A DNA stretch of 48,984 nt from Oceanihabitans iliipiscarium (GCF_042686125.1 NZ_JBHUOV010000017.1:1-48984); one strand, 5' to 3'; shown: positions 23,076 through 32,200, counted from the stretch's first letter. Made by a program: numbers and translations. Notes: generated by a model not told the origin, from the sequence alone.

Positions 23076-24432
23076 AATAGAATTTTATAATCAGAATGCT
23101 ATTGTAAATGTGGACGATGTGGCATTTACATTTGAGACAGCAGAAAATCCAAGAGAGTTTGATAAATACAAAACTGTTCAAGACACCCTAGATTGGACAA
23201 ATCAAGAATATCAAATAGACAATTATAGAGTCTTTCCTTTTGGCACAAATAATGACTTAGATAAAGTTATTAAAGATGTAATCCAGAACAACTCTATATC
23301 ACCAGGCATTTTAACAAAAAAAGGTCAATTACTTTGGGGTAAAGGACCTCAATTATATAAAGAAGAATTAGTTGATAATAATTTAGTAAGAACATGGGTT
23401 CAGGATAAACGTGTGCAAACGTGGTTGGAAAGTTGGGGTTATATAGATTATTTAGAAAAAATAAAAGAAGACTACTCTTATATCCAAGCCTGCTATACTA
23501 AATTCTATTTAGCTAAAGGCGCAAGAGTTGGTAAACCATCTATAGCTAAATTAGAACACGTATCACCAGGAGAAGGAAGATTAGCCACAGACATAGGTGC
23601 ACGTTCATATAAACCAAAATACTGCATAGTAACAGACTGGAACTTTAAGCGTGTAGCCAGTGTTACAGATTACGATGTATATGCGTTATTCGATTTTCAA
23701 AAGCCCTTCGAGCATAGAAACGCTATTTTATATAGCAACAAATATAGTTTTTGCTCAGACTATTATACTGTACCAGACTTATATGGTTCATTAGAATGGA
23801 TTCGTCGATCTACAGCAATTCCAATTATATTAAAAGCGCTTTCCAAAAACAGCATAAATTTAAAATACCATGTAATTTCACCAGCTAAGTTTTGGGATAA
23901 AGCAAAAGAAGAATTAGAAAAGAAAGCGACTACTTCAAAACCATATACAGATAAGCAATTATTAGATTATAAAAAGAATTATCTAAGAGAAATCTCAAAA
24001 GTGTTATCAGGAGCAGAGAACACAGGAAAGTTTTGGCATTCAATTAAATATGTAACTATTGAAGGTCATAAGATTTTTGAAGAAGGCTGGGAAATTAAAG
24101 AAATCAAACAAAACATTAAAGATTTTGTAACAGCACAAATTACAATAAGTAATCAGGCTAATAGAATGGTAGCGGCAGGTGTAGGTATGCATCCAGCATT
24201 AGGAGGCGCAGGAGAATCAGGAAGAGCAGATTCAGGAAGCGAACAGCTTTACGCATTAAAAAACTACTTGTTAACAGGTATAGACATTCCAGAGGCTATT
24301 GTAATGAAAGCAGTAAACTATGCGCTTAAAATTAACTTTCCAGAAAAAGAATTAAAATTAGGCTTTTATCATTTACCGCCACAAAAAGAGGAGGACGTAA
24401 CCAGTAGTAAAAGAATTAAAAACCAAGAGTAA
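23068..24432 (+). CDS. portal protein
   Basis: This is a 454-residue protein. Portal-type features are an early YRVFPFGTNNDLDKVIKDVIQNN segment, GKGPQLY, and a helical C-terminal region with KNYLREISKVLSGAENTGKFWHS. QITISNQANRMVAAGVGMHPALGG follows, resembling the clip and crown region of Bacteroidota phage portals. It forms the ring through which DNA enters the head. It follows the terminase after the inverted cargo block, as expected once that insertion is ignored, and overlaps the next gene by one base. Confidence 0.65.
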   Translation: MNEIEFYNQNAIVNVDDVAFTFETAENPREFDKYKTVQDTLDWTNQEYQIDNYRVFPFGTNNDLDKVIKDVIQNNSISPGILTKKGQLLWGKGPQLYKEELVDNNLVRTWVQDKRVQTWLESWGYIDYLEKIKEDYSYIQACYTKFYLAKGARVGKPSIAKLEHVSPGEGRLATDIGARSYKPKYCIVTDWNFKRVASVTDYDVYALFDFQKPFEHRNAILYSNKYSFCSDYYTVPDLYGSLEWIRRSTAIPIILKALSKNSINLKYHVISPAKFWDKAKEELEKKATTSKPYTDKQLLDYKKNYLREISKVLSGAENTGKFWHSIKYVTIEGHKIFEEGWEIKEIKQNIKDFVTAQITISNQANRMVAAGVGMHPALGGAGESGRADSGSEQLYALKNYLLTGIDIPEAIVMKAVNYALKINFPEKELKLGFYHLPPQKEEDVTSSKRIKNQE

Positions 24433-25457
24433 TGAAATATCCTTTTAGCACGAATAGCACAGAATTTCAAAAGCAATATAAAGAAGCTCTAGGTTTCACA
24501 GATGCAGACATCCCACTACGCAAAATTAAACCAGATTTACGTAATGCTGCACAAGAGCTAATAGATCTTATAGGAAAATCGACTTACGATAGTTTAATTG
24601 CTAATACAGAGTTAAATATTGAAGGAGCAGAAGACGCATCAACACCATATCAGGATGAAGACATGACAGAAATATTTCGATATGCATTAGCTACTATGTC
24701 ATATGCTATGTTTGCGCCATCAAACGACTTGGCTCATACTCCAAACGGAAGGCGTATGCGTTCTTCTGGAGACGAAAAGACACCGTTTGAACACATGATC
24801 GTAAGAAGCGATGATGTCCTTCAAAGACGCTCATTTAAAGCTGCAGATAGATTGCTTAATTATTTAGATCAAAATAGCGATACATGGAAAGATTCTGATG
24901 CATTTAAAGCGTCACATAAACTTTTTGTGCGTAACTTAAAAGACTATGAGCCTAGATATCAATTATCATCATCACTCCTTTTCTTAAAATTAAGACCAGG
25001 ACTAGAGATGTGCGAAAACCGTAATATTCTTTCTAGAATAGGATCTACTGTGTTTGAGAGTCTTAAAGCTAAGGTGTTGTATTTTGCTAAAGAACCAGAC
25101 GGAGAAGCTCAAGAGGCTATAACATTAAATGAAGCCAGAATGATAACTCTAATAAAAGACGCGTGTTGTTATTATGCTTTGTCTTGGGGTATTAAACGCT
25201 TACAAATAAACTTATTTCCTGAAGGGGTTCTTCAACCAGTAAGAGGTGATAGAGCAACAATACGAGGACGTTCAGTACCTCAGTTTTTAGAAGTAGATCA
25301 AGTATCAAATCTATTTTTAGAAGATTGCAATAAATCTTTAAAAGAGATCGAAGACCATTATAAGGTTATGTTTCCTCCTCCTGTAGTAGAAACATCAGAA
25401 ACAGAATCAGAGGATCCTTATGGGTTTAATAAAAATGACAATTTCGTATCAACTTAA
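24432..25457 (+). CDS. DUF6712-like head-tail connector candidate
   Basis: This is a 341-residue, helix-rich protein. The opening (FQKQYKEALGFTDADIPLRKIKPDLRNAAQELIDLIGKSTYDSL) resembles the DUF6712 family, found directly after portal genes in Bacteroidota phages. Internally, EIFRYALATMSYAMFAPSNDLAHTPNGRRMR is characteristic. A connector or adaptor role is inferred from its order. It begins on the last base of the portal stop. Confidence 0.6.
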   Translation: MKYPFSTNSTEFQKQYKEALGFTDADIPLRKIKPDLRNAAQELIDLIGKSTYDSLIANTELNIEGAEDASTPYQDEDMTEIFRYALATMSYAMFAPSNDLAHTPNGRRMRSSGDEKTPFEHMIVRSDDVLQRRSFKAADRLLNYLDQNSDTWKDSDAFKASHKLFVRNLKDYEPRYQLSSSLLFLKLRPGLEMCENRNILSRIGSTVFESLKAKVLYFAKEPDGEAQEAITLNEARMITLIKDACCYYALSWGIKRLQINLFPEGVLQPVRGDRATIRGRSVPQFLEVDQVSNLFLEDCNKSLKEIEDHYKVMFPPPVVETSETESEDPYGFNKNDNFVST

Positions 25458-25470
25458 ACTAAATATATAA

Positions 25471-25761
25471 ATGAAACTAATAAAATGGATTATTAATTTT
25501 TTTAAAAAAATTAAGCGCAGATTTATTATCGCGAAAGCTTATGTTAAAATGCAAGGCGCTTTCAAAAAACAGTTAAGCGCAAGAAAAGCTTTAAGAAAAG
25601 ATGTAAACTCTTTCCTAAAAGATTTTTTTGGTATAGATGCAAATTCAAAATATATCCCTAAAGATTATAAAAACAAAGAAGAGGTGCGAATAGCTGTAAC
25701 TACAAAATTTGAAGAACGAATGAATAATTTAAATTTAAGTTATACCGACCTTTTTAAATAA
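25471..25761 (+). CDS. small basic hypothetical protein
   Basis: This is a 96-residue, very basic protein (IKWIINFFKKIKRRFIIAKAYVKMQGAFKKQLSARKALRKD) with an amphipathic or weakly hydrophobic N-terminus. It may contact DNA or a membrane. Function is unknown. It is tightly packed between the connector and the next gene, overlapping the latter by one base. Confidence 0.5.
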   Translation: MKLIKWIINFFKKIKRRFIIAKAYVKMQGAFKKQLSARKALRKDVNSFLKDFFGIDANSKYIPKDYKNKEEVRIAVTTKFEERMNNLNLSYTDLFK

Positions 25762-26663
25762 TGGAAACCGCCACTCACCATAGCATTTATATACCAGACA
25801 ACAACATAACTAGGTTTGTACCAAAAGAACTCGCTCATTGTAATAAAGACGAATATAAGAGCGTGGTTAATTTGCTGTATTTATGGCAAACAGGATATTA
25901 TAATTATGAAGAGTTTAGAGTACAAGCAATATGTTCAATCTTAAACATTGAAATAGATCAAAAACAAAAGGCTTCTAATAAAAATGAAGATCTTGATTTT
26001 TATGCTAATTTGTATCAAATATCAGAATTAATAGATACTTTTTTTAATAAAACTGAAGATGGAGACTTAGCTATAAAGCAAGATTTTGTTATAAATCATA
26101 CGCCTTATGTGAGACCTGTTTTAAAGAAATATTTAGGACCACAAGCAAGGTTTATGAATGTATCGTTCGGACAATATGAAGACGGTTTAAATTTATTTCA
26201 AATGTATTTTCGAGCAAAGGATAAAAAGTATTTATATATGCTTATGGCTACTTTTTATTTAAAAAAGAATGAGATTTACAACAAACATCAGACAGAAAAA
26301 AGGATTACCCTTTTTAAAAATCATGTCGATTTTGGCCAAGTTTATGGTTTCTTTTTATTCTTTGGAGCTTTTCAAGAATATGTGTCATCTTCAAGAGTGT
26401 TATGGGAAAACAAGGTAATAGATTTATCTATACTATTTGAATCACAACCAGATGAAAAAGAACATAAAAGCGATATACCAGGATTAGGTTTTAAAAGTTT
26501 GGCGTTTCAGATAGCAGAAAGTGGTGTATTTGGAACACTAAGCGATTTACGTAAAGAAAACCTATGGGAAGTGCTTTTAAGGCTTTACGATATACGTAAA
26601 CGTGATTTAGATGCTTTAGCAGAAGCAAAAGCAGCAGAGATTAAAGCTAAACAAGAAAACTAA
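25761..26663 (+). CDS. hypothetical protein of the head-tail module
   Basis: This is a 300-residue, aromatic-rich helical protein (HNHT-type basic patch PYVRPVLKKYLGPQARFMNVSFGQYEDGLNLFQMYFRAK). It starts on the last base of the preceding stop and lies six bases before the next gene. Likely a head-tail junction or assembly protein by position. I recognise no family. Confidence 0.5.
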   Translation: METATHHSIYIPDNNITRFVPKELAHCNKDEYKSVVNLLYLWQTGYYNYEEFRVQAICSILNIEIDQKQKASNKNEDLDFYANLYQISELIDTFFNKTEDGDLAIKQDFVINHTPYVRPVLKKYLGPQARFMNVSFGQYEDGLNLFQMYFRAKDKKYLYMLMATFYLKKNEIYNKHQTEKRITLFKNHVDFGQVYGFFLFFGAFQEYVSSSRVLWENKVIDLSILFESQPDEKEHKSDIPGLGFKSLAFQIAESGVFGTLSDLRKENLWEVLLRLYDIRKRDLDALAEAKAAEIKAKQEN

Positions 26664-26668
26664 TTATT

Positions 26669-27121
26669 ATGGGAAAAATCAATTGGTTCAGAAGCTATTT
26701 GGCAGGGCTTAAACAAGAGTTTTCAGAAATTAATAGCCAACGCTTATTAATAGATAAATCGGCCTTAACGAAGTATTTAGAAGCGCATCAGTCAGACAAT
26801 AATTTATTATTAGTAGGTATTATGCCAGACTTTGGAGGAAAAGGGTTAAATGCAGACGAATTTAAACTAACTAATATTACTCAGCTCATGGTTTTAAAGA
26901 AAACAACGTTTTCAGAAATCAACCATGAAGAATTCTTAGATATTTTTGAAGAAACGTATTTGGTTATTGAAAAAATTTTAGAATATATATTAAATTCTAG
27001 TCGTGAAGGATGTACTGAGCTTAGGTTTTTAAATACTCAAAATATAAAATTAGTACCTGTTTGGAATTTAAGCAGCTGTAATGGTTGGAAAATTATGCTA
27101 GATTTTGATATGTTTGTATAA
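26669..27121 (+). CDS. hypothetical protein, possible tail-completion protein
   Basis: This is a 150-residue mixed alpha/beta protein with a long helix (NHEEFLDIFEETYLVIEKILEYILNSS) and a C-terminal beta hairpin (IKLVPVWNLSSCNGWKIMLDFDMFV). Size and position between connector genes and the tail chaperones fit a tail-terminator or completion protein. This is inference from layout only. A short hairpin (27123-27139) follows. Confidence 0.45.
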   Translation: MGKINWFRSYLAGLKQEFSEINSQRLLIDKSALTKYLEAHQSDNNLLLVGIMPDFGGKGLNADEFKLTNITQLMVLKKTTFSEINHEEFLDIFEETYLVIEKILEYILNSSREGCTELRFLNTQNIKLVPVWNLSSCNGWKIMLDFDMFV

Positions 27122-27154
27122 AGTCGTACATTGTGCGACCAACAAACAATTAAA

Positions 27155-27322
27155 ATGAAAGAATCTGACATAGACAATGCTTTAGAAGAAATATTTAAAT
27201 CCTCATCTTTAAAATCTGAATTAGGGTTAGATAAAAACAAAGTTTATAATTTACGAAACCGAAATAGAATTGAACAAAAACTAAAAGTGTTGTTCGATGC
27301 TGGTTATTTAAAACTAAAATAA
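27155..27322 (+). CDS. very small hypothetical protein
   Basis: This is a 55-residue protein from ATG 27155; an in-frame TTG at 27131 would add eight residues but overlaps a hairpin. The sequence MKESDIDNALEEIFKSSSLKSELGLDKNKV is charged and helical with a basic middle (RNRNRIEQKLKV). It could be DNA- or RNA-binding. Function is unknown. Confidence 0.45.
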   Translation: MKESDIDNALEEIFKSSSLKSELGLDKNKVYNLRNRNRIEQKLKVLFDAGYLKLK

Positions 27323-27323
27323 A

Positions 27324-27713
27324 TTGGACGTTCTAGACTCACGAAGTAAATACAATCCTCAAGATCTCCTAGAGCAACGTTTTATTTCAGAAGTTCTACG
27401 TGAAGAACTTCAAGAGCTTGATCAAAGACAAACAAGTCTTATGTCTTCAAGAGGTTTCAAAACTTCCGATTTTTATTCAGAAAGAGGGTTTACTGTTAAT
27501 GATAATGTAGGTACTTATACGCATCCATTAGAATTGCGGTTTACAGATATGAAAACGCGAAAAACTTCAACAGGAAAAATAAAAAAGAAATCACACGCAG
27601 TCCACAATAAGCCTCTTTATGGTATGTTAAACAATATTGTCTTTCGTTTAAGCGTTGAATATACTCAAAGAATGAAAAGCATGTTGGCTCAAAAATATAA
27701 TATACATTTATAG
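27324..27713 (+). CDS. hypothetical protein at the end of the portal operon
   Basis: This is a 129-residue protein starting at TTG 27324, one base after the preceding stop. It is basic overall, with a DMKTRKTSTGKIKKKSHAVHNKP Lys-rich segment and a helical C-terminus (YTQRMKSMLAQKYNIHL). Position suggests a tail or neck assembly role. No family is recognised. Confidence 0.5.
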   Translation: MDVLDSRSKYNPQDLLEQRFISEVLREELQELDQRQTSLMSSRGFKTSDFYSERGFTVNDNVGTYTHPLELRFTDMKTRKTSTGKIKKKSHAVHNKPLYGMLNNIVFRLSVEYTQRMKSMLAQKYNIHL

Positions 27714-27756
27714 CAGTTCCCTAACCCAAATCTTTACTTAACTAATTATTAACAGG

Positions 27757-27800
27757 CTGTCACGCTTTTTTTAGTTTACTTTAAAGATGTTTTAATAGCA
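27757..27800 (+). promoter_or_regulatory. weak GTGTCAC-type element
   Basis: CTGTCAC at 27757-27763 matches the repeated motif with one change, but the TTG-ended box expected at about 27785-27793 is only GATGTTTT. It precedes a 54-residue gene and may be a degenerate copy or a chance match. Confidence 0.3.
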
Positions 27801-27838
27801 AATTCTCCCAATTTGTTTAATCCAAAAACCTTTAAAGC

Positions 27839-28003
27839 ATGCAAAAATGGAAGGAAGATCTTCTAGAAATTAACACGTCTAGTAACCACAAAAAAACAAT
27901 TAAAACAGTGTTAGAGGCTTTTCTAACAAGCGACTATGCAAACTGTAAAACCCGTCGAACAGAAGCGATCGTTTTTTTTAATCACATTCAAAAAATTTTT
28001 TAA
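27839..28003 (+). CDS. 54-residue hypothetical protein
   Basis: This is a short but intact reading frame (MQKWKEDLLEINTSSNHKK...NHIQKIF) that lies between a weak GTGTCAC element and a terminator. It is basic and helical. Its setting between a promoter-like site and a terminator argues that it is expressed. Function is unknown. Confidence 0.45.
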   Translation: MQKWKEDLLEINTSSNHKKTIKTVLEAFLTSDYANCKTRRTEAIVFFNHIQKIF

Positions 28004-28013
28004 TCCCTAAACT

Positions 28014-28038
28014 AAAGCCTGTTAATGCAGGTTTTTTT
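28014..28038 (+). terminator. terminator after the 54-residue gene
   Basis: AAAGCCTG (28014-28021) pairs with CAGGTTTT (28028-28035) with one G-T pair, and a T-run continues. It separates the portal operon from the accessory gene at 28071. Confidence 0.7.
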
Positions 28039-28070
28039 ATATTTATATCCTAACCTTTAAATTATTTATT

Positions 28071-28442
28071 ATGAAGAAATGGAAAATAATATCACTTGTA
28101 ATATTAGTTATTGCTCTTTTAGTCTCTAATGTTTCAGAATCAGAATTTCAAAACAAGGTAGATAATAGCAGAGAACCTTTAACTGAATTCTACATGGCGA
28201 GAACATTCAAGCATGCTTCTCCAATAATTAAATCTAGTAAAGGTTATTTCTCACCAGTGTTTGATTTATCTTTTACCAATTTAGGCTTATTTTCAATTGC
28301 TAACTTAAATTCTGGATGGATGGGCACTCTTAGAATAGACGGAAAACGTTTAGATAGATTGGTTGACAAGCAAACTCATAATATTTATCTTATAATATTT
28401 GGTAAATATATTAGATTAAGTAGTAGTCAAAATTTTGAATAA
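28071..28442 (+). CDS. membrane-anchored accessory (moron-like) protein
   Basis: This is a 123-residue protein with an N-terminal hydrophobic helix (IISLVILVIALLVSNVS), either a signal anchor or signal peptide. A mostly beta-type exported domain follows (FSPVFDLSFTNLGLFSIANLNSGWMGTLRIDGK). It stands alone between terminators and promoters, apart from structural operons, as lysogenic-conversion genes often do. Roles such as superinfection exclusion or surface change are possible. Nothing in the sequence decides between them. Confidence 0.5.
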   Translation: MKKWKIISLVILVIALLVSNVSESEFQNKVDNSREPLTEFYMARTFKHASPIIKSSKGYFSPVFDLSFTNLGLFSIANLNSGWMGTLRIDGKRLDRLVDKQTHNIYLIIFGKYIRLSSSQNFE

Positions 28443-28472
28443 TTCACTCCTTGTAAATATTAACATCTAATT

Positions 28473-28491
28473 AATTCACTACAAGTGAATT
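28473..28491. promoter_or_regulatory. palindromic operator candidate
   Basis: AATTCACT (28473-28480), three bases, then AGTGAATT (28484-28491) form a perfect dyad. Another AATTCACT lies at 28441-28448. The following ATTATTTTT stretch matches the one after the dyad at 1918-1928. Shared binding by a phage repressor is a reasonable inference. Confidence 0.5.
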
Positions 28492-28520
28492 ATCATTATT
28501 TTTACATGTGCAAACGCATA

Positions 28521-28546
28521 TTGTATTAATAATTTTTTTATGTTTG
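28521..28546 (+). promoter_or_regulatory. host-type promoter for the structured leader RNA
   Basis: TTG at 28521-28523 and TATGTTTG (matching TAnnTTTG) at 28539-28546 lie 15 bases apart, slightly short of the 19-20 typical spacing. The predicted start near 28553 coincides with the beginning of the long stem, which supports transcription of that RNA from here. Confidence 0.55.
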
Positions 28547-28549
28547 CTT

Positions 28550-28658
28550 TGTCAAAACAGCTAGGAGAAATCCGAAACTATATTTTATTAACGATAGAAG
28601 CTTATCTATGGTGCTCTGAAGGAAACGAAAGAGAATCCAGTCCTAGACTGTTTTGACA
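28550..28658 (+). ncRNA. structured leader RNA closed by a 17-bp stem
   Basis: TGTCAAAACAGCTAGGA (28550-28566) pairs with TCCTAG plus CTGTTTTGACA (28641-28658), giving 17 base pairs and a single bulged A at 28647. Inside are GGA-GAAA-UCC (28564-28573), a CUAU/AUAG hairpin and a CUCU/AGAG hairpin. A promoter sits at its 5' end, and the tail-chaperone-like gene starts 40 bases after it. It does not match a riboswitch or ribozyme I know. A leader with control over tail gene expression, or an independent small RNA, are the main options. Confidence 0.55.
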
Positions 28659-28697
28659 CATCTAAGGGTAAGCTTCGCTTTTAATATATTTTCGATT

Positions 28698-29003
28698 ATG
28701 TCAAAAGAAAATTCAAACACAGAAAAGCAACCAAAAAACACGTTGCAATTAGCCAACACTTTATTAACTTGGGGAGACACCGTTTACCAGTGGGAGCCTA
28801 AAAAAATTAAAGATTCTCTTAACGAGATGAAATCTGCTTATTTAGATTCCTCTCTAGCAGATAACAAACAAGATAGGCGCGACACCTTGTTTCATCATTC
28901 GCTCTTAGAACGCTTACTGGACGAATTAATAACATTCAAGCCAGAGCATTTCGAAGATTTACCAACTCTTAAAATCCAAGAGCCATGTACCGAAACAGCA
29001 TAG
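28698..29003 (+). CDS. tail assembly chaperone-like protein
   Basis: This is a 101-residue protein from ATG 28698 (MSKENSNTEKQPKN); an earlier in-frame start at 28653 falls inside the leader stem. It is hydrophilic and helical (TLLTWGDTVYQWEPKKIKDSLNEMKSAY). It lies just before a second short gene that overlaps its end and one gene before the tape measure. This is the usual place for the paired tail chaperones (G and G-T type). No canonical slippery sequence was found, so the two may be separate proteins. Confidence 0.5.
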   Translation: MSKENSNTEKQPKNTLQLANTLLTWGDTVYQWEPKKIKDSLNEMKSAYLDSSLADNKQDRRDTLFHHSLLERLLDELITFKPEHFEDLPTLKIQEPCTETA

Positions 29004-29137
29004 ACGTTATTAGTATAGAAGGCATCCACGTAGACGAAGGCAGTTTATGGAAACTTCAAGACAATTTACTTGTTTTAGAAGACGATGATCAATTCGTCAC
29101 GCATGATTTAACTAAAGATTTTACTTTAGATGAATAG
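28985..29137 (+). CDS. 50-residue protein overlapping the tail-chaperone-like gene
   Basis: This is a reading frame from ATG 28985 (MYRNSIDVISIEGIHVDEG... ending FTLDE) that overlaps the previous gene by 19 bases. It is acidic. Its place matches the second tail chaperone product upstream of the tape measure gene. It may be expressed by reinitiation at the overlapping ATG instead of frameshifting. A strong terminator follows. Confidence 0.5.
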   Translation: MYRNSIDVISIEGIHVDEGSLWKLQDNLLVLEDDDQFVTHDLTKDFTLDE

Positions 29138-29157
29138 CCTTTTTTTAAAACAATTAC

Positions 29158-29186
29158 AAAATCAACCTATAGGTTGATTTTTTTTT
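29158..29186 (+). terminator. strong terminator before the tape measure operon
   Basis: AAAATCAACC (29158-29167) pairs perfectly with GGTTGATTTT (29172-29181) around a TATA loop, followed by Ts to 29186. Confidence 0.9.
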
Positions 29187-29198
29187 GCACTTTCTGTC

Positions 29199-29234
29199 AT
29201 GTCACAACTATAACCATTTCCTCGATTTACATTG
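29199..29234 (+). promoter_or_regulatory. GTGTCAC-type phage promoter upstream of the tape measure gene
   Basis: ATGTCAC (29199-29205) is followed after 21 bases by TTACATTG (29227-29234), identical to the -7 box of the copy at 14335. Transcription would start near 29241 and the ATG is at 29256. Confidence 0.65.
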
Positions 29235-29255
29235 CTATAAATTAATTACTTAATT

Positions 29256-32200
29256 ATGGCCGGTAAGTTAACTCGCGAAAAACTTCAAGTAGATGTTGTT
29301 ATAAATGGCAATCAAGCGCAAGCAGAACTGTTTAAGCTTGAAAAGCGCCAACGCGAATTAAAAACAACAAATAAGGAATTATATGCAGAAAGAGCTAAAT
29401 TAATAGCTCAAGGGAAGAAAACAACCCAAGAGTATAAAAACCTTACATCGGAAATTAAAAAAAATAATGCAGAATTAAAAAGTAATAAGCTAGAAATCTC
29501 TGCATTACAAAATAAGATAGGTATTACTGGTCTTTCAATGCGTCAACTTAGGCAAAGAGCCGCAGAGCTTCGTGTATCATTAAACAATATGATACCTGGA
29601 TCTGGGAAATACAAAAAGCTTCAAGCAGATTTAAAATTAGTTAATACTCAGTTACAAAAATTATCTATTAATTCTAGAGCTTCAGAATCAAGTCTATCAA
29701 AAGTAGCTAATAGCTTTAATAAATATGCAGCTTTAGGCGCTTCAATTATAGCTACAGGAACTGGCGTTGTGTTAACATTACAAAAAATGATAGACTACAA
29801 CGGTAAGTTGTCAGACGCGCAGAGTGATGTTCAAAAAACAACGGGGATGACTAAGAATGAAGTTGATGATTTAACGAAATCATTCGGACTTCTAAAAACA
29901 CGAACGCAGCGAATTGATTTACTAAAAATTGCTGAAGAAGGTGGTCGTGTTGGTATTGTTAAAGAAGAAATTTCAGATTTTGTAGAGGTAATGAATAAGG
30001 CTACAGTGGCTTTAGGCGATTCGTTTCCTGGAGGCGTTGAAGAGGTTGCAAGTAAATTAGGGATTCTTAAAAACTTATTTAAAGAAACTAAAGATTTAGA
30101 TGTAGACTTGGCCTTTAATGCGATTGGTTCTTCTATTAATGATTTAGGTGCAGCAGGAAATGCAACCGAAGATAATTTAGCAGAATTTGCTGCAAGAGTT
30201 GGATCATTACCTGAAGCGTTAAAACCTACAGTTGGAGAAGCGTTAGCATTAGGGGCTGCGTTTGAAGAGTCAGGTATTAAGGCTGAAATATCTTCTAGAG
30301 CGTATGGTATTGTGCTTAGTCAAGTAACAAACAATACAGATAAGTTTGCTAAGGTTATGGGGATCACCCAAAAAGAAGTTAAAGATTTAGTAAACACTAA
30401 TCCCTTAGAGTTTTTCCTTCAGTTCTCTAAAGGATTAAAAGGAATGGATGCTACAGATATTGGTGAAACTCTTAAATTTTTAGGTGTTAGCTCAACTGGA
30501 GCGACTAAAGTAATAGGAGCTGCTGCAAACAATCAAGAACGTTTTAGAAGAACCATAGAATTATCAAATAAATCATTGGTTGATGCAACATCATTAACTA
30601 CAGAGTATGATATTAAAAATAATAATTTAGCGGCAACTATTGCTAAAGTACAAAAACGATTAATAGGTGCGTTTTCATCAGAATCAGTTATAAATGGACT
30701 TAATAATTTTATAGAATGGTTTGCTAAATTTATTGGAGCAAGTGAAGATGCAGATGGTAAAGTAACGAAATTTAGAAATAGATTAGTTGCTCTACTTAAA
30801 GCTGTTATTATTATAACAGCAGCTGTAATATCTTATAATACAGCTATTAAGTTAGCTGCTTTATGGACTGGGACTTTAGATAAAACAACAAGGCTATATA
30901 TATTAACCCAGAAAGCAGCAACGGTAGCAACAACCGCGTTACGTGCTATCACTTTATTATTATCAGCTGGATTTAATTTAGTAACACTTAATCTTACAAG
31001 AGCTAGAGCTGCTATGGCTCTATTTAATAGGACTTTAATGTTAAGTCCAATTGGTTTAGTGGTTGGCTTAATAACAGCTGCTGCAGGAGCGTATTTATTA
31101 TTTTCAGAAAATTCTAAAAAAGCGCTAACGTCTCAGTCGTTATTTAATAGCGCATTAAAAGAAGCTGAAAGCGTTACAGCTGAAACCATTACACAGAAAA
31201 AATTATTATTAGATGTTGCTAGAGACGAAACATTGTCTATGCAACAACGCCAGGAAGCTGTTGATGAGTTAAACAGAACGGTTCCAGAATACAATAATAA
31301 TCTAACCATAGAATCAGCTAATACATTAGCAGCAAAGGACGCTTTAAACAAACATATTGAGGCTTTAAAACAAAATGCAATTTCGCATGTGTTGTTAGAG
31401 CGTATTAAAAAGAAAGCTGTAGAACTTGCAGATCAAGAAAACTCAAGTCTTCAAGACAACATAAAATGGTATGAGCAATTATGGAATCAAATGAAGTCTG
31501 GACCTTCTGCAATAGCGGCGATATCAAAAAACACAGAAACAGCGATAAAAAACAAACAAGACTCTATTAATACAACTAAAGAAGAAATTGCAGCTCTTGA
31601 AGAATTATATAAAACGCAATTAAAAAACAATCCTACAGCTCCAATTTCTCCTGATGCTAACCCCTTGCCTACATCAAGTCCTGGAAATCTCAATACGTCA
31701 GGAGGTTCATCTAAAATAAAGCTACCTAAAGGTAGTGCTGCTGGGCTATTAAGTGCTCAACAAGCGGCAGAAAATGCAAGAATTGCACTAATACAGGATG
31801 CCTTTGTTCGAGAAATGGCGCAGAACGATGCTAATCACAAATTTAAACTTCAAAAATTACAGCAACAATTAGTGGCTGAAAAGGAGTTAAAAATATTAGA
31901 TAAACAAATTGATGTGGCCAGAGCTAAAGGCACAACAGAAGGCGATAATGAAGCAAGTGTTTTAGAGCAGGTTAAATTAGAATGGGTAGAGAAAAACAAA
32001 GCTATTAATGAAAGTATCGAGTACGAAAACAGCATGCACGAGCTGCGTAAAGGTGTTATTATAGAAAAAGGTTATTCAGACGACATAAAAACAAGTGAAG
32101 AAGCTTATAAGCGCGAAAAGGTTATTAGAGAGCAGCAGTTTTTAAAAAACCTAAATAGCATTAAGAAGCTTCAAGATGCAAAAAACAAATTACGAGGTTT

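Noticed and set aside
28550..28658. Retron or hammerhead ribozyme
   Set aside because: The terminal inverted arms recall a retron ncRNA and a CUGAAGG...CGAAA stretch recalls a hammerhead core, but no reverse transcriptase is nearby and the CUGANGA core is not satisfied.
28965..28985. Programmed -1 frameshift slippery site
   Set aside because: CTTAAAA occurs near the overlap but in the wrong reading phase for X-XXY-YYZ; overlapping-start translation fits better.
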